Shown: piece by piece, positions 1 through 6,464 of the stretch
How positions within the stretch are numbered: position 1 is the stretch's first letter
Layout of the letters: every line of letters begins with the position of its first letter
Assembly (NCBI GenBank): GCA_003486225.1
Contig: DNGN01000036.1
Location: 1 to 9,054, forward strand
Direction of reading: 5' to 3'
Source: Chloroflexota bacterium
GTDB lineage: Bacteria > Chloroflexota > Anaerolineae > Anaerolineales > UBA11579
DNA: 9,054 nt
Made by a program: the position numbers and the translations under genes
The notes under the pieces: model-generated
The model's input: the letters and a program-made list of their open reading frames with translations, nothing else
Databases searched by the model: none
Told to the model about the DNA's origin: nothing

Positions 1-1
1 T

Positions 2-1474
2 GATTTGACCCGCATTTGTCTAACGCTGGATGGATTGCCGCTGGCCATTGAACTTTGTGCCCCAATGATCAAGATCTTCCCACCGGATGTGATTGCTGAC
101 CGGATTGAAAAAAGCCTGGACGTCATCCCCAGCGGGCCGCGAGACCTACCTGCCCGACAACAGACCTTGCAGGATGTGATACAGTGGAGTTTTGATCTTC
201 TGCAAGAACATGAAAAGCGCTTGTTCGTGCGCTTGGCTGTATTCAATGGCGGAGGGACGCTGCAGGCGGTTGAAGCGATCTGTGGGCATGGCATCTCTGG
301 CAAGATGGAAAATATTCTCTCTGATCTGGTCAATAAAAATTTAGTCATAGCCCGTAAAGGCCAGGATGGAGATATCCATTTCAGCCTGCTGGAAACCATC
401 CGCCAATATGGACGTGATAAGCTGCGCGTTTTGGAAGAAGCCGAAGAGATAGCAGACCGCCATACGCAGTACTATATGAAGCTGGCAAAACAGGCGGCGG
501 TGGAATTACGCGGGCCAGATCAGATCAGTTGGACGGACCGCTTACTCGCGATACAGGACAATATTCGCGCCGCCTTGGATAGGCTAATTGAATCGGGTGA
601 GGTAGAAACTGCATTGCGATTCTCTTGCGATCTGTATGAATTCTGGCTCAGACATTCGGATATTGAAGAAGGGCGTCGTTGGCTTGAACAGGTCATGAAA
701 TTGCCCGGAGCACAAGAATATCAGGAGCTGTATACAAACACGCTTATCAACCTGGCCTGGTTATTATGGTTGCAATATAAGAAGGAATCCAAACCTTTGG
801 TAGAGCAGGCCCTGGAATTGGCCCGTGCTCATACCAGCCAGAGCAACACGGCCAAAGCCCTCGCGACACTTGGGATGATCTCAATAAATCAAGGGAATAT
901 CACACAGGCTCAGGATTATTTGGAAGAAAGTAGCCAGATTTACCATGCGATTCAAGAAGAGTGGGGATATGCCCGCTCATGCATGGGGCTTGCAGTTATC
1001 CAAAAGGTCCAAAATCAGTACGAAGCTGCCAGCGCTTTATATTCCAAGGCATACCATCTCTACAAAAAGATGGGGGATATCCATTTTCAATGTGTGGTTT
1101 TGCGTTTGATAGGCGATCTCGAGCTAAAATGTAACAATTTGACAGGGGGCACGGACGCCTACCGCGAATCGCTGATGATTGCGCGGGCAGTCAAAAGTAA
1201 TCTGCAGGTTGCCAATAATCTTTGGGGGCTTGCCAGAGTGGCAAAATTGCAGGGGAACCATACGCGAGCAGTTCAGCTGTTTCTGGCAAGTAAAAAAGTT
1301 TTTGAAGACATCGGGGCCTGGTGGAGTGGTGATGATCCGGAACTGGAGGAGGTTCTGACAACCGCGCAGGTTGCGCTTGGCGAGCCGGAATTTCTTTCAG
1401 TGCGAGAGCAGGGGCATCACATGACGATGGAAATGGCGATTGAGCTTGCACTTGGCAACGCCGGTGATATCTGA
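2..1474 (+). CDS. AfsR/LuxR-like STAND ATPase with TPR tail, C-terminal part (5' truncated)
   Basis: The reading frame is open at the left edge, so the true start lies outside the window; the TTG at 5 is internal. About 490 residues are visible. They open in the ICLTLDGLPLAIEL segment, the GLPLAIEL motif that follows the NTPase core in STAND/NB-ARC regulators of the AfsR/MalT/LuxR type (COG3903-like predicted ATPases). Next comes RQQTLQDVIQWSFDLL, the family's usual linker into a winged-helix-like domain. From about residue 170 onward the chain is helical, with TPR-like repeats clearest at about 275-430 (for example LATLGMISINQGNITQAQDYLEE). It ends in the family-typical MAIELAL segment, with no C-terminal LuxR HTH. 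The missing N-terminus would hold the P-loop and possibly an HTH, SARP or cyclase domain. Likely a cytosolic signal-sensing regulator; ligand unknown. Family assignment is confident, role is inferred. Confidence 0.85.
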   Translation, partial: DLTRICLTLDGLPLAIELCAPMIKIFPPDVIADRIEKSLDVIPSGPRDLPARQQTLQDVIQWSFDLLQEHEKRLFVRLAVFNGGGTLQAVEAICGHGISGKMENILSDLVNKNLVIARKGQDGDIHFSLLETIRQYGRDKLRVLEEAEEIADRHTQYYMKLAKQAAVELRGPDQISWTDRLLAIQDNIRAALDRLIESGEVETALRFSCDLYEFWLRHSDIEEGRRWLEQVMKLPGAQEYQELYTNTLINLAWLLWLQYKKESKPLVEQALELARAHTSQSNTAKALATLGMISINQGNITQAQDYLEESSQIYHAIQEEWGYARSCMGLAVIQKVQNQYEAASALYSKAYHLYKKMGDIHFQCVVLRLIGDLELKCNNLTGGTDAYRESLMIARAVKSNLQVANNLWGLARVAKLQGNHTRAVQLFLASKKVFEDIGAWWSGDDPELEEVLTTAQVALGEPEFLSVREQGHHMTMEMAIELALGNAGDI

Positions 1475-1537
1475 TCTTTATCCTGCACAGGCCAGGAGTT
1501 GAAGGTTCCCAGCTTTGGAACGAAATTTGGCTAGAAA

Positions 1538-1558
1538 ACCGCTCAGCGGCCTTTTTCT
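1538..1558. terminator. Bidirectional terminator-like hairpin between convergent genes
   Basis: CCGC (1539-1542) and GCGG (1546-1549) pair around a TCA loop. An A-run lies to the left (1535-1538) and a CCTTTTTCT tract to the right (1550-1558), so either strand reads as a GC stem followed by a U-run. It lies between the converging ATPase and MFS genes. The loop is the stop codon of the minus-strand MFS gene. The GC stem is only 4 bp, so its strength is uncertain. Confidence 0.5.
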
Positions 1559-2760
1559 GATTCCGGTGTGAGGTGTTTGGAATATCGAAGAAGCCCTACC
1601 AGTAGCAGCAAGGCCAGCGACATGGCGCTTCCAAGGATCAGGAGCATGGATTGTGGCCCTGCCGATTCAAACCATTGGCCAATCAACCAGGGCACGGTCA
1701 TTGAACCAGCGTTTGCGCCTACCAGGAAATAACCGGTTACCTTGCCTGTAATCGGGATGCGGCGTTCCGCAAAATTGATGGTGGAGGGAAACATAGAAGC
1801 CAGCGAGAAACCCAGCCCGAAAGTCGCAATCCAGATCACAGGCGGCCAGACAGGAATTAACAGCAGCAGCCCGATGCTGACCAGCGCACCAAGGATATCC
1901 AGCAGCAGCATGGTTTTGGGACGCACTTTGATCGCAATCGGGATCGAGACCACACGGCCCAACGTCAATCCGCCCCAATAGGTGGAGTTGAGTACCCTGG
2001 CAAGTGTCTCTGGACCGACTTTCATTGCCACCGCATATGAGAATACCCAGCCGCCAAATCCCAATTCGGTACCGACATGCATGAAGAACAAGCCTGCAAT
2101 CATCAGGATCAGCCAAGGATGGCTGCGCGGTGCAGTTTCAGCACTATGCTCCCCGGTAGAGGCTGGCGGAGGCGGGCTGGGTAAGCGTGTAAACCAGAGC
2201 AAAACCGGAACGACCAGGATCGCCACGCTCCAGTAGAACCAGCGGATTCCCCCGGTTGCAACCACAACACGGTCCACGAGCATGGGCGAGAGCAAGGCTC
2301 CCACGCCAAAGGCCAGGTGCAGAGCGTTCATATACGGGCCGACCGCGCGCCCGAACAGCCACACGATCAAGGTGTTTCCGCCAACGTCGATAATCCCCAT
2401 TCCGAAGCCAATCACCATCAGGATAGCAACCAAGAGCCATAGGGATGCTGCCAGCGGCAGGGTGAACAGCAGGATGGACAAGACGCTCAGCGTGACCGCC
2501 AGAACGGGGTGCCCCCTCTGGCGATCGTATAACCAGCCCCCCAGTAAAGAACCGATGACATATCCCAGGGAATTCCCGGCAAAAATGATGCTGATCTGGC
2601 TTAAAGAGGAATTTGTCTGGTCAGCCAGGCTTTGAAGTGTAGGCCCCAATGCGGATACGGCAATCCCAAGGACGAGGAAGGCAGCATAATAGACCAGGGC
2701 TTTCTGAAGTTGACGGGATGGCTTTGGCAGTTCTGGTGAGTGGGTCCCTGAGGTTGTCAT
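1543..2760 (-). CDS. MFS transporter, FucP/NaGLT1-like (sugar-type)
   Basis: A 405-residue integral membrane protein with about 12 hydrophobic segments, the first at about residues 20-42. A motif A-like loop, GGWLYDRQRGHP, lies at about 74-85. DVGGNTLIVW (about 125-134) and NALHLAFGVGALLSP (about 145-159) recall the FucP/MFSD4/NaGLT1 branch. A proline-rich central loop (about 194-200) separates the two halves, and the second half has FPSTINFAERR near 344. This branch usually takes up sugars or related solutes by cation symport; substrate and direction here are unknown. The ATG at 2760 is chosen because AGAGGA sits 4-5 nt upstream on the minus strand. The upstream ATG at 2826 would add 22 polar residues (with H, K, R, C) before the first membrane helix and lacks a visible SD. 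The gene converges on the ATPase gene at its 3' end. Confidence 0.88.
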   Translation of the reverse strand: MTTSGTHSPELPKPSRQLQKALVYYAAFLVLGIAVSALGPTLQSLADQTNSSLSQISIIFAGNSLGYVIGSLLGGWLYDRQRGHPVLAVTLSVLSILLFTLPLAASLWLLVAILMVIGFGMGIIDVGGNTLIVWLFGRAVGPYMNALHLAFGVGALLSPMLVDRVVVATGGIRWFYWSVAILVVPVLLWFTRLPSPPPPASTGEHSAETAPRSHPWLILMIAGLFFMHVGTELGFGGWVFSYAVAMKVGPETLARVLNSTYWGGLTLGRVVSIPIAIKVRPKTMLLLDILGALVSIGLLLLIPVWPPVIWIATFGLGFSLASMFPSTINFAERRIPITGKVTGYFLVGANAGSMTVPWLIGQWFESAGPQSMLLILGSAMSLALLLLVGLLRYSKHLTPESEKGR

Positions 2761-2870
2761 CGTGTCCTCTTTCTCCATCCGGCCTGATACGAGATGGAAG
2801 TTTTTTTTACACCGAGAAATGTGCATTTTGGCCCTGAAAAGGCTTTCTTTTACCCTTCTACAATGGCTTG

Positions 2871-2899
2871 ATTATAAATCAGATTGTCGAATGGGTCCG
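2871..2899 (-). promoter_or_regulatory. Candidate promoter of the MFS gene
   Basis: On the minus strand a perfect TATAAT lies at 2871-2876. Seventeen bases upstream is CGGACC (2894-2899), which matches only the GAC core of TTGACA. The predicted start would give a leader of roughly 100 nt before the ATG at 2760. The -10 is good and the -35 weak. Confidence 0.35.
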
Positions 2900-3014
2900 G
2901 AAGATTCCCTCGTCTTGGTTGGTTGCGATCAAGAAGCTCGGTCTGGATAGAGATCCTGGTTCTCCAATAAACCTGAGGCAGGGACAGAAAATCTCCCGAC
3001 TGTACCCATTTTCT

Positions 3015-3042
3015 TTGAACCAGCCCACAAAAAGGCTAATAT
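3015..3042 (+). promoter_or_regulatory. Candidate sigma70-type promoter of the MBL hydrolase
   Basis: TTGAAC (3015-3020) and TAATAT (3037-3042) are 16 bp apart, with an overlapping alternative -10, TATTAT, at 3040-3045. Transcription would start about 25 nt before the ATG. A strong SD, AAGGAGG (3065-3071), precedes the ATG at 3076 by 4 nt. Confidence 0.5.
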
Positions 3043-3075
3043 TATAAAGAATAGATTTGGCCCGAAGGAGGGCGT

Positions 3076-4059
3076 ATGCATAAGAGCAATCTGTTTGATT
3101 CCAGGCATTTCACAGTTGAGCGGCTGGCAGACGGGGTTTACGCCTGTATCCATAAGCCAGGCGGGGCAGCCTATTCCAATGCCGGCATCATCGATCTTGG
3201 AGATCGCACCTTGGTGGTGGATGCTTTTGATACCATGGCTGCCGGACGCGACCTGCGGCAGACTGCTGAGGCCTTGTTCGACCGCCCGGTCAAGACTTTG
3301 CTGCTCACCCACCCGCATAGCGATCACTGGATCGGTGCTTCAGCCTTCGATGCTGAGACCAGCTTGGTGTGCAGCAAGAAAACCCGAGAGGTTTGCCTGC
3401 AATGGGGCGCCGAAATTATGGAAGGTTTTCAAGACCCTGCCGAGTGGGACGAATGGCTTGAGGAAATGGAAGCGCAGCTGCAAACCGAACAGGACCACAG
3501 CAAGCGGATCAGCCTTGAAAACACCATCCTGCGCACACGCTACACCATGGCTGAAATGGCGGAATTCCAGCCGCGCTATGCTGATGAGACCTTTGATGAA
3601 ACGGTGATCTTCCAGGGTAGCCAACGAACTGTTGAACTGCGTTCGTTTGGCAGCGGGCATTCCGAAGACGATGCTGTCCTTACCCTGCCTCAAGATCACA
3701 TAGCCTTCATTGGTGACATTGGTTTTTTTAACACACAGCCTTTTCTGGGGTACTGTAATCTCAAGCATTATCGCGAACAGATCCAATTCTTTCAGGCTTC
3801 AGACCTTCAGGTGCTTGTCCCTGGCCATGGCCCTGTGGGGTACGGCAAGGAGTATCTCAACTTGCAGAGCCAATATCTAGAGGTGATGGAAGACCAGATT
3901 GGGAAAGTGGTCCAGCGCGGGGAGTCGTTTGAGAACGCTTTGCAGATCAGACTGCCTGAACCTTTTGATGCCTGGTTGGTCGGCGGCTTAAACCGCTTTG
4001 AAATCAATGTACGGACCTTCTTCGCCCACCTGGGCGGTGAAGTGCCAGGAGAAGAGTGA
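3076..4059 (+). CDS. MBL-fold metallo-hydrolase
   Basis: A 327-residue cytosolic protein with no signal peptide and the full set of metallo-beta-lactamase fold ligands. The HxHxDH motif is H79-P-H81-S-D83-H84; the third histidine is H195 in GSGHSEDD; the bridging aspartate is D214 in FIGDIG; the last histidine is H251 in VPGHGP. A dinuclear metal (Zn or Fe) hydrolase is expected. Between residues about 105 and 175 there is a charged helical insert (DEWLEEMEAQL and following) that may cap the active site and set specificity. It resembles general MBL-fold hydrolases rather than a specific glyoxalase II or RNase Z; the substrate is unknown. The ATG follows a strong SD. It is followed at 78 bp by the alpha/beta hydrolase on the same strand. 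The fold assignment is near certain. Confidence 0.92.
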   Translation: MHKSNLFDSRHFTVERLADGVYACIHKPGGAAYSNAGIIDLGDRTLVVDAFDTMAAGRDLRQTAEALFDRPVKTLLLTHPHSDHWIGASAFDAETSLVCSKKTREVCLQWGAEIMEGFQDPAEWDEWLEEMEAQLQTEQDHSKRISLENTILRTRYTMAEMAEFQPRYADETFDETVIFQGSQRTVELRSFGSGHSEDDAVLTLPQDHIAFIGDIGFFNTQPFLGYCNLKHYREQIQFFQASDLQVLVPGHGPVGYGKEYLNLQSQYLEVMEDQIGKVVQRGESFENALQIRLPEPFDAWLVGGLNRFEINVRTFFAHLGGEVPGEE

Positions 4060-4099
4060 TAAAAAAGACATTGTGGAACGGGCAGCAGCGGCTACTTTT

Positions 4100-4108
4100 T
4101 GGCATAAT
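4100..4108 (+). promoter_or_regulatory. Candidate extended -10 promoter of the alpha/beta hydrolase
   Basis: TGGCATAAT (4100-4108) fits the extended -10 pattern TGnTATAAT with one mismatch, which can act without a good -35; none is seen at 16-18 bp upstream. Transcription would start at about 4115, giving a leader of roughly 23 nt. AGGAGG (4125-4130) lies 7 nt before the ATG. No terminator is visible after the MBL gene, so readthrough is also likely. Confidence 0.4.
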
Positions 4109-4137
4109 GCTTTTCGGATGTATCAGGAGGATAGGCT

Positions 4138-5025
4138 ATGCAAGATCGACGGATCACGGTTGGGACAATTGAATTGCAAGTCCGGGAGTATAAACAGGAC
4201 GGGCAGGCCGTCATTTTCCTTCATTTTGGCGGCGGGAATTTGATGATGTGGCAGGGCGTGGTGCCCTATTTTCAATCCAAATATCACCTGGTGCTCTTTG
4301 ATCTGAAGGGCCACGGCAAGTCAGATAAGCCGGCAACAGGCTACCATATTGACGAAATGGCACGCGAGGTTGCTGTATCCATGCAGGAACTGCAGCTGGC
4401 CCAGGCACATATCGTGGGGAGCTCGCTGGGTGCAGAAGTTGGCCTCAGCCTGGCTGTCAATTATCCGGAACGGGTGCTCTCCCTGGTATGCGATGGGGCC
4501 TTGTTCAGCGAATACGGCCCGTACGGCGTTTGGGAAGGCACACAGGAAGAATTCGAAGCGCATGCTGCCCAGCGCCTGGAAAAAATTCGCACCACGCCTC
4601 TCAAAGAATACCCATCGGTGGATGACCTGGTAGAGGCAAATCGCAAAATGTTTGAAGAGTACGGCTGGTGGAGCGAGGTTTTTGAGGCTGTTAAAAGATA
4701 TGATGCCATTGAGATCGGTGAAGGCAGGTATATCGGCAGCTGGGGATTGATGGCTGAAGATTACACCAAACATTATTTGTTTTTGCGCTTTGAAGATTAT
4801 TACCGGCGCCTGAAATGCCCGGTGCTGATGCTGCCTGATACCTACCCAGGGCAGAGCGACCGGGAAAAAGAAGTGATGCAGGGGCTGTTCAAGCTGGTTG
4901 GGCGGGGAGAGATCGTGGCTGTGCCGGAATGGGTCCATCCATTTGGCTGGATGCTGACCCCAGAAGCTGTAAGCAAAGCCGTTTTGCATTTCTTGTCTGA
5001 GGTTGAGGAGAACCGCTTTAGCTGA
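4138..5025 (+). CDS. Alpha/beta-hydrolase fold protein
   Basis: A 295-residue protein with the alpha/beta-hydrolase layout and no signal peptide. The oxyanion-loop region is HFGGG (29-33) after strand VIFL, a variant of the usual HGxG. FDLKGHGKSD (about 54-63) matches the family's D-x-x-G-x-G-x-S signature. The nucleophile elbow is GSSLG with Ser96, the likely acid is D234 in PDTYPGQSD, and the catalytic histidine is H267 in EWVHPFG. A cap region lies about 121-215 and is rich in W, Y and E. All three triad positions are present, so it should be an active serine hydrolase (esterase, lactonase or C-C hydrolase class); the substrate is not assignable. A strong SD supports this ATG. It sits downstream of the MBL hydrolase and upstream of the FAD oxidoreductase, suggesting small-molecule breakdown. 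Confidence 0.9.
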   Translation: MQDRRITVGTIELQVREYKQDGQAVIFLHFGGGNLMMWQGVVPYFQSKYHLVLFDLKGHGKSDKPATGYHIDEMAREVAVSMQELQLAQAHIVGSSLGAEVGLSLAVNYPERVLSLVCDGALFSEYGPYGVWEGTQEEFEAHAAQRLEKIRTTPLKEYPSVDDLVEANRKMFEEYGWWSEVFEAVKRYDAIEIGEGRYIGSWGLMAEDYTKHYLFLRFEDYYRRLKCPVLMLPDTYPGQSDREKEVMQGLFKLVGRGEIVAVPEWVHPFGWMLTPEAVSKAVLHFLSEVEENRFS

Positions 5026-5222
5026 AAACCAGATGGTTGGCAGCATACTTTGGCCGTGGAGGTCTATACAGTTTACTGCCAGTTAAAATTCCCGGCATCT
5101 CGCTTTTGAGAACAGTGGACTGGAAAAGAGAACCGGTCAGCTTTTCGCAGGGTTGGGTCAGCCTAAATCTGGGGACGATCCGGATGCAGAACCTGTGATT
5201 CTCCAAGACAATAAAGAACCGT

Positions 5223-5228
5223 TATAAT
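5223..5228 (+). promoter_or_regulatory. Candidate -10 box of the FAD oxidoreductase gene
   Basis: A perfect TATAAT lies 58 bp before the ATG. The best -35 at 18 bp is TTCTCC (5199-5204), which is poor, so an activator may be needed or the box may be chance. The predicted start near 5235 would put the inverted repeat at 5243-5270 into the transcript leader. Confidence 0.4.
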
Positions 5229-5242
5229 GGGGCATATTTTTA

Positions 5243-5270
5243 ACCACAGTACCAGCCAACAGTCTGTGGT
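5243..5270 (+). promoter_or_regulatory. 7-bp inverted repeat just upstream of the FAD-gene SD
   Basis: ACCACAG (5243-5249) and CTGTGGT (5264-5270) are perfect reverse complements around a 14-nt spacer. They lie between the candidate -10 box and the SD AGGAGG (5276-5281). It could be a protein operator placed to block transcription or a leader hairpin near the ribosome site. There is no U-run, so it is not an intrinsic terminator. Confidence 0.45.
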
Positions 5271-5286
5271 CTGGCAGGAGGATTGA

Positions 5287-6456
5287 ATGGCAGAATCATC
5301 GGATGTCATTATTATTGGCGGGGGTGTGCATGGCAGCAGTCTGGCCTTTCATCTGGCAGAGAGAGGCATCCGGAGCAGCGTGCTGGAAAAAAGTGTTTTG
5401 GCTGCGGGCGCTACCGGCCGGTCCAGCGGTTTAGTGCGCATGCATTATGACCTGGCGCTGGAATCGCGCCTGGCCTGGTTGTCCTTTGACTATTTTATCA
5501 ACTGGAAAGAGCGCGTAGGCGGCGACTGCGGGTTTACGCGTACAGGCTTCCTGCAGTTTGTGCCGGAAAATCAAATTGAGCAGCTCAAAGCCAACGTGGA
5601 GATGCACCAGCAGATCGGGGTCCCAAGTATTTTGATCGACCGCCAGGATGTGCAGCGCCTGGCCCCGCATTTCTTTGTGGAGGATATTGAATTGGCGGCC
5701 TTTGAGCCCGAATCTGGCTATGCTGACCCCTATGCCACGACCACCTCCTTGATGGATGCGGCTCGCAGGAAGGGGGCGAGGTTGGTGCAAGGCTGCAGCG
5801 TCTTTGGCATTCAAACCAGCGGCGGGCGTGTGACCGGGGTCAAGACCGACCAGGGTGAATTCTCTGCGGATATCGTGGTCAACTGTGCGGGGGCATGGGC
5901 CAACCAGGTCGCGGCCATGGTGGGCGTACAAATTCCCATGACAACCTGGCGGCATGACACCATGTTCGTGCGCCGCCCGAAAGAGATCGGTCCTTCGCAC
6001 CCAACGGTGATAGATAATGTCTTTAAGATGTATTTCAGGCCGGAAACCGGCGGCCTGACTCTTGTTGGCCTGGAAGATGAAAACCCGCTTGGGGAAGACC
6101 CGGATACCAATACCGACCATGCCAAAGACGGTTTTGTCCATCGGGCGGTAGACCGCATCTGCCAGCGCGTACCAGCCATGGAGCGCGGCAGCCTGCACGG
6201 CGCGCATGGCGGCTTCGACGGCCTGAGCCAAGACCAGCGCGCGGTCCTGGGGCAAGCCGGGCCGGATGGGTTTTACCTGCAGTGCGGGATGTCTGGGACT
6301 GGCTTTAAGATCGCTCCGGCTGTCGGTGCCTGTATGGCTGAACTGATCGCGGACGGAGAGGCGCAGCTAGCGGATATCTCACCCTTCCGTTTAAGCCGCT
6401 TTGAAGACGGCACCCTGCTGATCGGTGATCATAACTACGGCGATTTTTGGCATTGA
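5287..6456 (+). CDS. DAO-family FAD-dependent oxidoreductase (sarcosine oxidase beta/glycine oxidase-like)
   Basis: A 389-residue flavoprotein of the normal family length. The N-terminal Rossmann motif is DVIIIGGGVHGSSLAFHL (GGGVHG at 11-16), with the ribose-binding acid E34 in VLEK. GATGRSSGLVR (41-51) is the second FAD signature of the D-amino-acid/sarcosine oxidase family. VVNCAGAWA (about 197-205) and the C-terminal CGMSGTGFKIAPAVG (about 333-347) complete the FAD site. The closest style is sarcosine oxidase beta or dimethylglycine/glycine oxidase, which oxidise secondary or primary amines with release of peroxide or transfer to an acceptor. Substrate and acceptor are unknown. The protein is soluble with no signal peptide. 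AGGAGG five bases before the ATG fixes the start. The 261 bp upstream hold a -10 box and an inverted repeat, so it is probably regulated on its own. Confidence 0.92.
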   Translation: MAESSDVIIIGGGVHGSSLAFHLAERGIRSSVLEKSVLAAGATGRSSGLVRMHYDLALESRLAWLSFDYFINWKERVGGDCGFTRTGFLQFVPENQIEQLKANVEMHQQIGVPSILIDRQDVQRLAPHFFVEDIELAAFEPESGYADPYATTTSLMDAARRKGARLVQGCSVFGIQTSGGRVTGVKTDQGEFSADIVVNCAGAWANQVAAMVGVQIPMTTWRHDTMFVRRPKEIGPSHPTVIDNVFKMYFRPETGGLTLVGLEDENPLGEDPDTNTDHAKDGFVHRAVDRICQRVPAMERGSLHGAHGGFDGLSQDQRAVLGQAGPDGFYLQCGMSGTGFKIAPAVGACMAELIADGEAQLADISPFRLSRFEDGTLLIGDHNYGDFWH

Positions 6457-6464
6457 TCGTCGTC

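Larger units (their letters stand above)
2761..3075. other. Divergent intergenic region (MFS / MBL hydrolase)
   Basis: This 315-bp region separates two divergently transcribed genes and holds a candidate promoter for each. The leader side of the MFS gene contains an A8 run (minus strand, about 2801-2809). At 2945-2967 there is a short segment resembling one upstream of the FAD gene (5182-5206). I see no convincing ORF or RNA gene here. Confidence 0.6.

Noticed and set aside
2761..2826. Upstream ATG for the first MFS transporter
   Set aside because: No SD, and it adds a polar basic stretch; the ATG at 2760 has AGAGGA at proper spacing.
4321..5046. 241-codon minus-strand frame opposite the alpha/beta hydrolase
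   Set aside because: It has no recognisable domain and lies antisense to a gene with a complete catalytic triad and strong SD.
5431..6255. 274-codon minus-strand frame opposite the FAD oxidoreductase
   Set aside because: A shadow of a GC-rich gene; its protein shows no fold or motif and no SD is seen.
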